Positions 7,344-16,535 of a stretch of 34,147 nt of DNA are shown one piece after another. Source of the stretch: Colimorpha sp964483145 (GTDB taxonomy: Bacteria; Bacteroidota; Bacteroidia; Bacteroidales; P3). Location: contig CAZAAK010000016.1 in the NCBI GenBank assembly GCA_964483145.1, positions 1 to 34,147 on the forward strand, read 5' to 3'. The position numbers and the translations under genes are program-made. A model generated the notes under the pieces. It saw only the letters and a list, made by a program, of their open reading frames with translations, was not told where the DNA came from and did no database searches. How positions within the stretch are numbered: position 1 is the stretch's first letter; every line of letters starts with the position of its first letter.

Positions 7344-8756
7344 TTACTCCTGTTCACGATGAATTACAACGACCTTACAATCAAAGTTTTCCTTAATCCA
7401 CCCTGCCAACCTTTCTGCACAGTAAACCGAGCGATGTCGCCCTCCTGTACAGCCAAAACTTACTGTCAAACTCGTGAAGTTTCGCTCCAAATACTTTTTA
7501 ATTGATGCCCCAACCAGTTGACGCACCTCCGACAAAAAGGCCTCAACATCGTCATCCCCTTGCAGAAAATCCACCACTGGACGATCTTTTCCCGTGTAAC
7601 AACGGTACTCCGGATAGCGCCCAGGATTGGGCAGGGCTCGGCAGTCGAAAACAAATCCACCCCCGTTGCCTGAATCATCCTGCGGCAATCCCCGTTTATA
7701 GGAGAAGCTAGTGACAGTAACAGTAAGTCCAGCCGTTAGTGGATTAACCGTCCGGGCTGGCTCAATATCTGCTATGCAACGCCACACCTGTACTAAATGG
7801 GGGAGCTTGACAGGTAGAGTGTAACTTTCGATAATTTGCTTCAAATTATTAATTGCCAAAGGTATACTACTAATGAAATAATCTTTTCTCTCGAAATATC
7901 CCCTATAGCCATAGGCACCTAACGCCTGCATGATTCGAATGAGCACATACCCCCAAAAATACCAAAGGAAATTCTCTTTGTTAATTGAACACTTTTGCGA
8001 AAGAGAGCTGATATAATGGTCCAGCAATTCCTTTCTGATGGGTTCTGGAATATTGCTCTTAGCACTGTAAAGTAACGAAGCTACGTCGTACTGGGCCGCC
8101 CCTCTCCTACCCCCTTGAAAGTCGATATAGTAGGGTTTTTCTCCACAAAGCATAATGTTGCGCGCCTGAAAGTCGCGATACAAAAAATAGTCACACTCTG
8201 CCGATAGCAGATATTCCGTCAGTGTGTGGAAATCCCTCTCCAGTAACTCTTCGTCAAAAGGGATATATTTGAGTTTCAGGAAGTAATACTTGAAATAGTT
8301 TAGGTCCCACTGCATCGATTGGGCATCAAAAGTGCTACGGGGGTAAGCATTGGAAAAGTCCATCTCACGTCCAGCCAATTGGATGTCCGAAAGGTCTTCC
8401 ATAACCTTTTTGTAAATCCCGAGCACCTCGGCATCAAAACCTTTTCCCTGTCGTTGTTTGTCGCAAAGATAGCCGTACAAGGTCGTGTCGCCCAAATCCT
8501 GCTGCAAGTAGAACTGCCGTGTGCCGTCGATTGCATAGACTTCGGGCACACAGATGTTTTTTTGCTTTAGAAAACGGCTATAGTAGAAGAAGGCCTCATT
8601 CTCACGTACATCACCATTGAAGGTGGCAATGCAGTGGACATTTCCCCCGAGGATGCGCCAATACTTGCGATTGCTTCCGCTGGCGGAGAGCTTGAACATC
8701 TCTTGTGGCTTTGCCCCCGCCCATTGAGCGAAAAGCCGACACAAAACATCTTCCAT
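7344..8756 (-). CDS. Sugar-kinase-like phosphotransferase fused to a RapZ C-terminal domain
   Basis: This is a 470-residue two-domain protein. Residues 1 to about 330 form an aminoglycoside-phosphotransferase-type kinase: the catalytic loop is YRDFQARN (Asp195, Asn200) and the metal-binding motif is IDFQGG (Asp212). Related kinases include AmgK, which phosphorylates N-acetylmuramate. Residues about 344-470 match the RapZ C-terminal domain, with GCTGGRHRS at 435-443; in gammaproteobacteria RapZ senses glucosamine-6-phosphate metabolism. The fusion is typical of Bacteroidota, and a role in amino-sugar or peptidoglycan recycling is an inference. It begins 3 nt after the bactofilin gene. Confidence 0.85.
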   Translation of the reverse strand: MEDVLCRLFAQWAGAKPQEMFKLSASGSNRKYWRILGGNVHCIATFNGDVRENEAFFYYSRFLKQKNICVPEVYAIDGTRQFYLQQDLGDTTLYGYLCDKQRQGKGFDAEVLGIYKKVMEDLSDIQLAGREMDFSNAYPRSTFDAQSMQWDLNYFKYYFLKLKYIPFDEELLERDFHTLTEYLLSAECDYFLYRDFQARNIMLCGEKPYYIDFQGGRRGAAQYDVASLLYSAKSNIPEPIRKELLDHYISSLSQKCSINKENFLWYFWGYVLIRIMQALGAYGYRGYFERKDYFISSIPLAINNLKQIIESYTLPVKLPHLVQVWRCIADIEPARTVNPLTAGLTVTVTSFSYKRGLPQDDSGNGGGFVFDCRALPNPGRYPEYRCYTGKDRPVVDFLQGDDDVEAFLSEVRQLVGASIKKYLERNFTSLTVSFGCTGGRHRSVYCAERLAGWIKENFDCKVVVIHREQE

Positions 8757-8759
8757 ACC

Positions 8760-9104
8760 TCAATCGGTCAGTTCATCCAACATATGGCAAGTCCCAGTAA
8801 AATATGCACCTGGCTCGATAGCCAACTTGCTGGACACAATATCGCCTTTGACACGCGCCGATGCATATAGCGTAAGAAATTCCTTTACAGAAAGATTCCC
8901 TTCAATGGTTCCCATCACGTTTGCGTTTTGGCACACCACATTGCCTTTGATAAGCCCTTTCTCGCCAATGACCATTTTCCCAGTAAGGGTGATGTTACCC
9001 TCCAACGCGCCGTCCATTCGGAAATCGCCATTACCCGCAATGTCGCCCTTTATGGTGGTGCCTACTGTAATAGTATTGATTAAACTACTTGGATTTTCGC
9101 TCAT
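8760..9104 (-). CDS. Bactofilin (polymer-forming cytoskeletal protein)
   Basis: The 114-residue protein is built of short repeating beta turns (GTTIKGDIAGNGDFRMDG, GALEGNITLTGKMVIG, GLIKGNVVC, GTIEGNLSV, ARVKGDIVS), the right-handed beta-helix pattern of bactofilins. These polymerise without nucleotide into filaments that position envelope enzymes. Its ATG overlaps the stop of the SprE/PorW-like gene (ATGA), so the two are probably made together. There is no membrane segment. Confidence 0.92.
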   Translation of the reverse strand: MSENPSSLINTITVGTTIKGDIAGNGDFRMDGALEGNITLTGKMVIGEKGLIKGNVVCQNANVMGTIEGNLSVKEFLTLYASARVKGDIVSSKLAIEPGAYFTGTCHMLDELTD

Positions 9105-11866
9105 TTTGAATAATATTTTTCGTAGAAGAGTTTGTATGCGTCCACTTTCTTGCGGTTATACAAGGTGGCATAATTTTGTTGCGAGATGGCAAAGATCTGA
9201 TAATCGCTGGCATCGTAGTCCCGCATGGGTCCCTCCTCACGCATCAGATGCTTACAAAAGTCCACTGCATCCGAGGCGCCTTTGAAACTTTTAATGGTAA
9301 TCATCTGCGTAGAGTCGGTAAACATCAGCGGCTTCACTTGTAGCCCCGAATTGCTGTAATATGTACTGATGAAAAGACCGACTTTGCCCTGTAGTTGAGT
9401 GGCCCGTATTTTTTTGTCTCTCACCAATATAATCACCTGATGCGGCTTGTCGGCACGATAGCGGAACAGTTGGGCTTCTGGTGGCAAATCCTTTTCGGCT
9501 TTCACTAGGTTCGAAGCATTCTTCTCCAACTGATGCTGTTTCTTTTGCAGTCGGGTCGCCACCGAATCATCCAAAACTTCGCTGCCTCCGCTAATAGCAA
9601 TGTATTCTCCGCCGTTGCCCAACAAGTAACTCAACTGAGATTTCGCAAGCGGCACAATGCTGTCGCTTTCGGGGTATGCCGAGACAATTCCTTCAAAAGC
9701 CTTCACAGCAGCTGCTTTGTTGTCCATACGCGCCAAGGCCAATCCTTCCCAATAGCTGAACTTGCCCAGCATCGGGTCTCCATCATAAAGCTTCCTGGCC
9801 GTGGAAACCGCCCGAACCACATCACCATAGCGATGTTTGCGGTAGAGGTTATATACCTCATCGTAGTCCTCTCTGATCAGCTGACTTCGGTGAATAATTT
9901 CCTTATAGTAGTCCTCGTCAAGAATCAAGTTCGAAAAATCGCTATCCGGGAATCCCAACAATACCATGTCGCGGTAATAATTAGAACTTGGAGTGTTGCC
10001 CTGCTTGTCGTAAATCTTGTAGAGCATGTAAAAGGCTTGTACGATTTCCGGATTGTCGGTGTAGTTGTTGACCATTCTCAAGTAACACTCCAATGCCATG
10101 GGTATATTTCGGATGCCGTCATAATAAATGTAGCCGGCGTTGAGTAGCCCCACTGCCGTTTCAGCCTGCATGGAGTCCTGCTCGATTTGGTTCTTGGGCA
10201 ACTCTTTCAGGTAGTAGGCTGTCGCATGAGGGTCATCGGGGTTGCCTAGTGCGCCACCAATATTTCCTGAGCTGTCTGCTACAGCAGAATTCAATGCCAC
10301 CTCTTCGCTCCCCTCCACGATGTCGCCCTCGTCCGCAGAGCCCTCGCCCGTTGCCAACAGATTCATTCCTAGCAAACCTCTTTTGGAAAGGAACCAATAG
10401 TCTTCCAACATGCGCATGCCCCAACGTTGACGAAACGTCTCCATGCCTTTCTGCACAGTGCTGCTATTGTAGAAATACCAATCGCCCTTGAGTGTGTTCT
10501 GTTGGGCATTACCGTCACCGGCCAACTGCTCCATCAACTCGCGTTCCCTTGCTTTTTCCTCCGCTTTTTTCACCTCCACGATTTTCCTATCAATAAGGGC
10601 CATCCGTTCGGCCTGTGGCATGTTAGCTACGGCTATCAAGCTATCGTTGCGCTCTATCACACGAGTATAGCTCACCAGCGATGTAAGCAGGTCGTAGCGC
10701 GATTTGATATCGTTATAGTGCGGGTAGTCGGGCTTAATCAGTGCCATGGCAGTGTCGTAATAGATTTGTGCCTGGTCGTAGTCCTGTAATTTGTCGTACA
10801 TGATACCACCCAAACGGATTGCCGAACGCGCCTTTTGCGCTAGGTTGGCCTTGCTGACCGCGCACGAGGTCTTGAAAGATTCCACCGCCTTTCCGGTCTC
10901 ACGCATACCCATATACATCTCGCCCCGAGCGCAATATATTTGATCTATAAATTCCTCATTCTTTTTATCCTTCAGCATTCTATCCAGTAGCCGTTCCAAT
11001 TTTTCGCGGTCTGTATGCTGCAAATCGGCGCAGGAGGCAATGTTCAAGCGGGCATTGAACTCCATCTCATAGGCAGGTGAGCAGGCGAGCACCTTTTCAA
11101 AATATTTGGAGGCTGTCGGGCGCTTGTCGTTATTCTGGTAAATTTGCCCCAAAATGTAGTATATTCGCGCCCTTTGCCGACGGGAAGGCTTCTCCTCCAA
11201 AGCCATTTTCAAGAACTGTACGCCCTTTTTGTATTTCTCCTGCGGCAACGTGCACTCTGCCATGGCCAAATAAAGGTTTAGTTTCTCCCCAGCATCAAAA
11301 CTACCTTTACCCAACGCCACTACCAACTCATCCAAATAGCTCTCCGCATCCTGATAACGCCCTTCCTGCGAAGAGCAACGTGCATACAACACAGCTGCCT
11401 CATCGCCAACTGCAGTGCCCTGGTACTGCGAAAGCAACATCTGGCAAGTGCCAGCTGCGCTTGCATAGTCGTGCTTGTAGAAGGTGGCATAGGCCATCAT
11501 CATGTAGCATTTCGGAATATACTCCACATGCTCCATGCCACCAACAAAAATACTGTGTTTCTTTATGCCTTTGACACTCTTTTCTATGGCACGGTCGAAT
11601 TGCGGATTCAGCGTCATCACTTCCTCTTTGGTGCCTAGCTTGTAGACCGGCAAAAGTCGCGTATAGTCATCCTTCAAGCCGCTCTCCATCTTTTCCACCC
11701 CCTCCTTCAGACTTTCGTTTCCGTTCCACCAGACGTTGAAGTGCGTTGTAGTGTTGTGGTATTGAACATTGGTCCAGTTGGCCTTTTGTGTCGAACAGGC
11801 ACAGCCAAGCGCCGTCGCGCCCGCCAGCATCACCGCCAACCTGACAATATCCAAACTCCTCTTCAC
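9101..11866 (-). CDS. SprE/PorW-like TPR lipoprotein (type IX secretion or gliding)
   Basis: This 921-residue protein has a lipoprotein-type signal sequence; the probable modified residue is Cys22 in TALGC, with an atypical Ala at position -3. The start of the mature protein (NVQYHNTTTHFNVWWNGNESL) is the hallmark of the SprE/PorW family, followed by many TPR-like helical repeats (for example YYILGQIYQNNDKRPTASKY). SprE is needed for type IX secretion and gliding in Flavobacterium, and PorW for type IX secretion in Porphyromonas. No other type IX gene is present here, so involvement in secretion is inferred from family membership. Confidence 0.82.
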   Translation of the reverse strand: MKRSLDIVRLAVMLAGATALGCACSTQKANWTNVQYHNTTTHFNVWWNGNESLKEGVEKMESGLKDDYTRLLPVYKLGTKEEVMTLNPQFDRAIEKSVKGIKKHSIFVGGMEHVEYIPKCYMMMAYATFYKHDYASAAGTCQMLLSQYQGTAVGDEAAVLYARCSSQEGRYQDAESYLDELVVALGKGSFDAGEKLNLYLAMAECTLPQEKYKKGVQFLKMALEEKPSRRQRARIYYILGQIYQNNDKRPTASKYFEKVLACSPAYEMEFNARLNIASCADLQHTDREKLERLLDRMLKDKKNEEFIDQIYCARGEMYMGMRETGKAVESFKTSCAVSKANLAQKARSAIRLGGIMYDKLQDYDQAQIYYDTAMALIKPDYPHYNDIKSRYDLLTSLVSYTRVIERNDSLIAVANMPQAERMALIDRKIVEVKKAEEKARERELMEQLAGDGNAQQNTLKGDWYFYNSSTVQKGMETFRQRWGMRMLEDYWFLSKRGLLGMNLLATGEGSADEGDIVEGSEEVALNSAVADSSGNIGGALGNPDDPHATAYYLKELPKNQIEQDSMQAETAVGLLNAGYIYYDGIRNIPMALECYLRMVNNYTDNPEIVQAFYMLYKIYDKQGNTPSSNYYRDMVLLGFPDSDFSNLILDEDYYKEIIHRSQLIREDYDEVYNLYRKHRYGDVVRAVSTARKLYDGDPMLGKFSYWEGLALARMDNKAAAVKAFEGIVSAYPESDSIVPLAKSQLSYLLGNGGEYIAISGGSEVLDDSVATRLQKKQHQLEKNASNLVKAEKDLPPEAQLFRYRADKPHQVIILVRDKKIRATQLQGKVGLFISTYYSNSGLQVKPLMFTDSTQMITIKSFKGASDAVDFCKHLMREEGPMRDYDASDYQIFAISQQNYATLYNRKKVDAYKLFYEKYYSK

Positions 11867-11877
11867 AACAACCTCTG

Positions 11878-12978
11878 TCAGACGTTGAATCTAAAATGCA
11901 TGATATCGCCGTCCTGCACCACATAGTCCTTTCCCTCCACAGCTATCTTGCCGGCCTCACGGCATTTGGCTTCGCTACCATAAGCAACGTAGTCGTCGAA
12001 TTTGATAACCTCGGCACGGATGAAACCACGCTCGAAATCGCTATGGATGATACCTGCTGTCTGTGGGGCTTTCATCCCTTTCTTAAAGGTCCATGCCCGG
12101 CACTCTTTGGGTCCTGCCGTAAGGAAGGTTTGCAAATTGAGCAATTTGTAGGCCGCCTTAATCAAACGGTTAACTCCCGATTCCTTCAATCCCAAATCTT
12201 CCAAAAACATTTGCTTTTCCTCGTAGCTTTCCAACTCGGCGATATCGGCTTCTATACCTGCCCCTATCACCAACACTTCTGCTTCCTCGTCCTTCACTGC
12301 CTCCCTTACGGCGTCTACATATCTGTTGCCACTGACTACAGAGCCCTCGTCCACATTGCATACATACAGTATCTGCTTGGCTGTCAGCAACATCAGATCT
12401 TTCCCTGCTTCACGCTGGCTCTCTTCCAACTTTACAGTTCGGGCGCTGCGACCGGACAACAAGGCATCGCGGTAAAGATCCATCACCTCCACTAACTTTT
12501 TGGCTTTCGCATCGCCACCGGCCTTTGCCTTCTTTACTTCCTTGTCATAACGGTTTTCTATAGTTTCCAAATCCTTGAATTGCAGTTCCAAATCGATAGT
12601 CTGTTTATCACGGATGGGGTCCACACTGCCGTCCACATGGGTCACGTTATCATCATCAAAGCAACGCAACACATGGATAATGGCATCGGTGGTGCGGATA
12701 TCACCCAAGAATTTGTTACCCAATCCTTCGCCTTTCGAAGCCCCTTTCACCAAGCCGGCAATGTCCACTATCTCCACTGTGGCGGGGACCACGCTAGCCG
12801 GACGTTCCATCTCAACCAACTTATTCAAGCGCTCGTCCGGAACAGTAATCACACCCACATTGGGTTCGATGGTACAAAAGGGGAAGTTGGCTGCCTGCGC
12901 CTTAGCGTTGCTCAAGCAGTTGAAGAGAGTCGACTTGCCTACGTTGGGCAGTCCTACTATACCGCATTGAAGTGACAT
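11878..12978 (-). CDS. ychF: YchF/Ola1 P-loop NTPase
   Basis: This 366-residue protein has GIVGLPNVGKSTLFN (P-loop, about residues 6-20), DIAGLVKGASKGEGLGNKFL (switch region), NVDE in place of the usual GTPase NKxD motif, and a C-terminal TGS domain (PKECRAWTFKKGMKAPQTAG). The NVDE motif fits the known preference of YchF for ATP. The protein binds ribosomes and affects stress responses. It starts 26 nt after the GT2 gene and runs into the SprE/PorW-like gene with an 11-nt gap. Confidence 0.95.
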   Translation of the reverse strand: MSLQCGIVGLPNVGKSTLFNCLSNAKAQAANFPFCTIEPNVGVITVPDERLNKLVEMERPASVVPATVEIVDIAGLVKGASKGEGLGNKFLGDIRTTDAIIHVLRCFDDDNVTHVDGSVDPIRDKQTIDLELQFKDLETIENRYDKEVKKAKAGGDAKAKKLVEVMDLYRDALLSGRSARTVKLEESQREAGKDLMLLTAKQILYVCNVDEGSVVSGNRYVDAVREAVKDEEAEVLVIGAGIEADIAELESYEEKQMFLEDLGLKESGVNRLIKAAYKLLNLQTFLTAGPKECRAWTFKKGMKAPQTAGIIHSDFERGFIRAEVIKFDDYVAYGSEAKCREAGKIAVEGKDYVVQDGDIMHFRFNV

Positions 12979-13004
12979 ATTCTGTTGGTTTTATTTTGGT
13001 TGTT

Positions 13005-13961
13005 TTAGTCTATTTTCTCTGTATTTCCTGTCATATCCTTCTCGATAAGGTATTGGTTGCGGGTGGAGGAATTGCGGCAAATCAACTCACCTAAAAATCC
13101 TGCCAAGAACAGCACCGTTCCCATCAAAATAAAAAGCATCGACACATAGAACCAAACACTGTTGGTTAACGAAATACTACCGCAAATGCGCATCAAACAT
13201 ACAATCACAAAGGCTATGAACCCCAACAGGAACGACACACTGCCAATCAAGCCAAAAAAGTGCATGGGTTGCTTGCCAAATTTGGACATGAACATGATGC
13301 TCATCAAATCCAAATAACCGTTCACAAAGCGGTTTAGCCCAAATTTGGTCACTCCAAACTGGCGCTTACGGTGTTGTACCACCTTCTCACCAATATTGCC
13401 GAATCCCGCCCATTTGGCAATGACGGGGATGTACCGATGCATCTCGCCATATACCTCGATGCTTTTTACCACATCGCGTCGGTATGCTTTCAGCCCGCAG
13501 TTGAAATCGTGCAAGTGGATGCCACTCATCTTTCGTGTGGTCCAATTGAAGAACTTGGACGGGATATTCTTGGCCAACTTGGAGTCGTAGCGTTTCTTCT
13601 TCCATCCACTCACCAAATCATACCCGTCCTCTTTTACCATGCGGTAAAGTTCGGGAACCTCGTCTGGGCTGTCCTGTAGGTCTGCATCCATAGTGATGAC
13701 CACATCTCCACAAGCACGCGCAAAGCCCACATTCAGGGCCGCTGACTTGCCGTAGTTTCTACGAAATTTCACCCCCTTGTAACGCGGATTTTTTTCGCTG
13801 AGGCCTTCAATGACCTTCCACGAATTGTCCTTACTGCCATCGTCCACCATGATAACCTCATAATCAAAGCGATGCTCTTTCATCACTCGGTCTATCCATT
13901 CTGCCAAATGAGGCAACGACTCGTCTTCGTTAAATAGTGGAACAATAATCGAAATGTCCAT
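13005..13961 (-). CDS. GT2 polyprenyl-phosphate sugar transferase (GtrB/DPM1-like)
   Basis: The 318-residue protein starts with DISIIVPLFNEDESLP and has VDDGSKDNS and MDADLQD, the nucleotide-sugar and metal sites of family 2 glycosyltransferases. Two membrane helices close the protein (about residues 227-252 and 263-290), the layout of GtrB-type enzymes that move a sugar onto undecaprenyl or dolichyl phosphate. The sugar is not predictable. It lies between ychF and a DUF4199 gene. Confidence 0.92.
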   Translation of the reverse strand: MDISIIVPLFNEDESLPHLAEWIDRVMKEHRFDYEVIMVDDGSKDNSWKVIEGLSEKNPRYKGVKFRRNYGKSAALNVGFARACGDVVITMDADLQDSPDEVPELYRMVKEDGYDLVSGWKKKRYDSKLAKNIPSKFFNWTTRKMSGIHLHDFNCGLKAYRRDVVKSIEVYGEMHRYIPVIAKWAGFGNIGEKVVQHRKRQFGVTKFGLNRFVNGYLDLMSIMFMSKFGKQPMHFFGLIGSVSFLLGFIAFVIVCLMRICGSISLTNSVWFYVSMLFILMGTVLFLAGFLGELICRNSSTRNQYLIEKDMTGNTEKID

Positions 13962-14037
13962 TTTACAAATATTTGCTTTTTTGTGTTTTCAATCTTCAAT
14001 ATCTTCTAGAATATCCTCCAGCCTACCCTTTTCACTT

Positions 14038-14607
14038 TCACTTCTTGCCTTTTTTGCTCTCCCTCTCTACTACCGGGCTCTGCTCCGTTTTGAATATCAG
14101 CGCAGCAAGAAAGGCCATGATGATGCTCATCACCGCCGAACGAAAGGCCCCAATAAAGGCCCAATCCCCCGCTGTATATCCCCTCACCATCTCCACGGCA
14201 GCCTTGGCTTGGGCACTGCTGTCGGCAGGCTCCATCACACTAATGCGCTGACAGTTGTAGAACTCCACCATGCTACTATCGAGCACACCGCATCTGAGCC
14301 AGGTCCACAACCCATACACAACCGATCCCACCACACCTATGCCAAGCCCTAGCAGCATCAACTCCTTAAGCGTCACCTTTTGTTCCGGCAGATGTTTCCT
14401 GTACCGATACGCAAACCAAAAAATCCCCACCGCCATCACTACCTCCGTAACAAAGTTCTCGGGCTGCCCCATCGGGCTCTCCGCCAAATAGTCCCTCACT
14501 GTCAAAACCAGCCCCATGGCCGCACCCGTAACCGCCCCGTCTATTAGATAGGCTTTGCGATAGTTGCCATAAATTGTTGATTTGTACCTTCTGAATATCT
14601 TTGCCAT
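14038..14607 (-). CDS. DUF4199-family membrane protein
   Basis: This 189-residue protein has four hydrophobic segments (near residues 22-37, 53-66, 84-104 and 151-172) and a Lys-rich C-terminus, matching DUF4199. These proteins commonly sit directly before a GtrB-like glycosyltransferase in Bacteroidota, as here, so a role in lipid-linked sugar transfer is possible. The function is unknown. Confidence 0.8.
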   Translation of the reverse strand: MAKIFRRYKSTIYGNYRKAYLIDGAVTGAAMGLVLTVRDYLAESPMGQPENFVTEVVMAVGIFWFAYRYRKHLPEQKVTLKELMLLGLGIGVVGSVVYGLWTWLRCGVLDSSMVEFYNCQRISVMEPADSSAQAKAAVEMVRGYTAGDWAFIGAFRSAVMSIIMAFLAALIFKTEQSPVVERESKKGKK

Positions 14608-14624
14608 TGTTCTTTGTAAAAACG

Positions 14625-14632
14625 CAAAGATA
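14625..14632 (-). promoter_or_regulatory. -7 promoter box upstream of the DUF4199 gene
   Basis: The minus strand reads TATCTTTG, matching TAnnTTTG, 17 nt before the ATG of the DUF4199 gene. The predicted leader would be only about 11 nt. It could serve DUF4199, GT2, ychF and genes further on. Confidence 0.5.
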
Positions 14633-14648
14633 CTAAAAATATTGCATT

Positions 14649-15749
14649 CTAAAAGAGAATATTCTCAAGTCCACAAAATCGTTCAGTCTTCTCTAATATC
14701 TTTTTTCTTCTTGTCAACTCCATCTCCGTAAATTCGGTCTCCATCAACCTATCAAGGGCACTACGCATGGCAACTGGGCTGTCGGCCACCACGCAAGCCT
14801 CCGCTAGTTCAGTGCCATATACCATCGCGGAGTTGACCAGGCAGAAACGCCCCTCGTAAAGCGCATTGAACAATTTCAGCTTTACACCCGTAGCCTGACC
14901 TGTTACTAGCACATTCACATGCGCTTCAGCCACTAGCCGATGCATTCGCTCGTCCGAGGGATTAGCCTCCAATGTCACATTATTATATCGCTTTAGCTCG
15001 TTCCGCAACGCCTTGCCCGGATTGCTCCCAGCAACAACAAAAGTATACTTTGAACCTGCCATCAAATTCCTGGCGATGTATTCCACTGCCTTTACGTTCT
15101 CCACCACAGAGAGGTTGCCCTGGTAGAGCACATAACCTCCCCTGCCCAATTGCGAACTCACCCTCCCATGCCCGTGCGATGGCGGCACCACCATCACCCG
15201 CTTACACCCCAGTGCCGTAAAATGCTGCGCATCCTCTTCCGAAATGGCCATCACCGCACTCGCCCGCATCAAAATAGATTCATACCGCTTCAGTTTGCGG
15301 GACTCCAACCAAAAGAAAAACTTCTTCCACAGGCTCTTCTCGGCACGGGCAAGCGAACTGTAATATTCGTGCTCCACATTGTGCGCCCGCACCACTATCT
15401 TGCGTTTTTCAAAGCCTGGCCACTCCAAAACACGGCAGTCGTGCAAACCCTCTAGCAGAATCGGATAATCGTCTTGTCTCAGTCTTTTCTCCAACTGCCG
15501 ACTGCTACGCGAAGCCACTATATAAGGCCTACGCCCCAACTGATGCCGGAATCCGGTTCGACGGCGATAGTAGCACACCTCCTCGCACAGCGCCTCTAGC
15601 TCTTTGGCTTCAGCGCGCCCATAGTTGTAGCAATGCAAGTGAATCCTCACCCCATGCTCCGCCAGTGCCTTGATGCGGTAGTACACATCTATCACCCCGC
15701 CGTAGTCGGCAGGCCAAGGCACATTGAAAGCTACGATATGCAGGTGCAT
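14649..15749 (-). CDS. GT-B fold glycosyltransferase
   Basis: This 366-residue protein starts MHLHIVAFNVPWPADYGGVIDVYYRI, the acceptor-side N-terminus of GT4-like GT-B enzymes (Gly-rich turn after the first strand). The second domain has VLYQGNLSVVENVKAVEYI and VVAGSNPG, and a Gly-containing C-terminal site (VLVTGQATGVKLKLFNAL) where a nucleotide-sugar usually binds. It is cytoplasmic or membrane-associated. The substrate is unknown; neighbours point to surface glycan synthesis. Confidence 0.82.
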   Translation of the reverse strand: MHLHIVAFNVPWPADYGGVIDVYYRIKALAEHGVRIHLHCYNYGRAEAKELEALCEEVCYYRRRTGFRHQLGRRPYIVASRSSRQLEKRLRQDDYPILLEGLHDCRVLEWPGFEKRKIVVRAHNVEHEYYSSLARAEKSLWKKFFFWLESRKLKRYESILMRASAVMAISEEDAQHFTALGCKRVMVVPPSHGHGRVSSQLGRGGYVLYQGNLSVVENVKAVEYIARNLMAGSKYTFVVAGSNPGKALRNELKRYNNVTLEANPSDERMHRLVAEAHVNVLVTGQATGVKLKLFNALYEGRFCLVNSAMVYGTELAEACVVADSPVAMRSALDRLMETEFTEMELTRRKKILEKTERFCGLENILF

Positions 15750-15761
15750 GACCCGAACTCT

Positions 15762-16535
15762 TTATTCCACCTCTATCCGCAAACCGTCGTAGGCAAGATG
15801 CACACCCTCGGGCAAGTCCTTCTCTGTTTCGGCATACAACCCCATCTCATGGCTCACGTGCGTTAGGTAAGCCACGCGTGGCTTTACGGCTCTGATTATT
15901 TCCAACGACTCTGACAAACAAAAGTGCGAAAAATGTTTCTGCCGCCTTAAGGCATTGATAACCAAAGTATCCACACCACTCAATTTTTCCATCTCCTTGG
16001 CATCAATATGGTTGGCATCGGTTATATATGCCAACCGCCCCAAGCGATAGCCAAGTACCGGCAAGTCCTTGTGCATTGCCTTGATTGGCAACGCCTCCTC
16101 CCCTGCAGCTAACATCACCGGCTCATCGCCCGTCAACTCGTGTAGGTTAGCTTCCGGCAAACCGGGGAACTGGTGCGGTTCAAATACATAATGGTAGTCA
16201 CGCTCAATGGCTATGCGCGCCTGGCGGTTGCAATAAATCTCCATCCTCGCCCGTTGCGCCCAGTTGAACGGACGTATGTCATCCAATCCGCCCACATGGT
16301 CGCGGTGGGCATGTGTCACCAATATGCTCTCCAAATGGGTCACATGCTCCCGCAACATCTGCTCTCGAAAGTCGGGCCCAATATCTATGAGGATGTTCTT
16401 GCCACTGTCAGTCTCTATCAATGCCGATGTCCGCAAGTGCTTGTCGTGCCTGTCCTTCGACTGACAAACAGTACACCCACAAGCTATCACGGGTACTCCC
16501 TGCGAAGTACCCGTTCCAAGGAAGGTAAGCCTCAT
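15762..16535 (-). CDS. PhnP-like metallo-beta-lactamase-fold hydrolase
   Basis: The 257-residue protein has the metal motif THAHRDHVGG (His75, His77, Asp79, His80) and an N-terminal GTGTSQGVP. An ACGCTVC cluster (Cys19, Cys21, Cys24) corresponds to the structural zinc site of PhnP, a cyclic phosphate phosphodiesterase. There are no phosphonate genes nearby, so its substrate may be another cyclic phosphate. The gene ends 12 nt before the GT-B gene and its start codon directly abuts the stop codon of the response regulator. Confidence 0.88.
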   Translation of the reverse strand: MRLTFLGTGTSQGVPVIACGCTVCQSKDRHDKHLRTSALIETDSGKNILIDIGPDFREQMLREHVTHLESILVTHAHRDHVGGLDDIRPFNWAQRARMEIYCNRQARIAIERDYHYVFEPHQFPGLPEANLHELTGDEPVMLAAGEEALPIKAMHKDLPVLGYRLGRLAYITDANHIDAKEMEKLSGVDTLVINALRRQKHFSHFCLSESLEIIRAVKPRVAYLTHVSHEMGLYAETEKDLPEGVHLAYDGLRIEVE

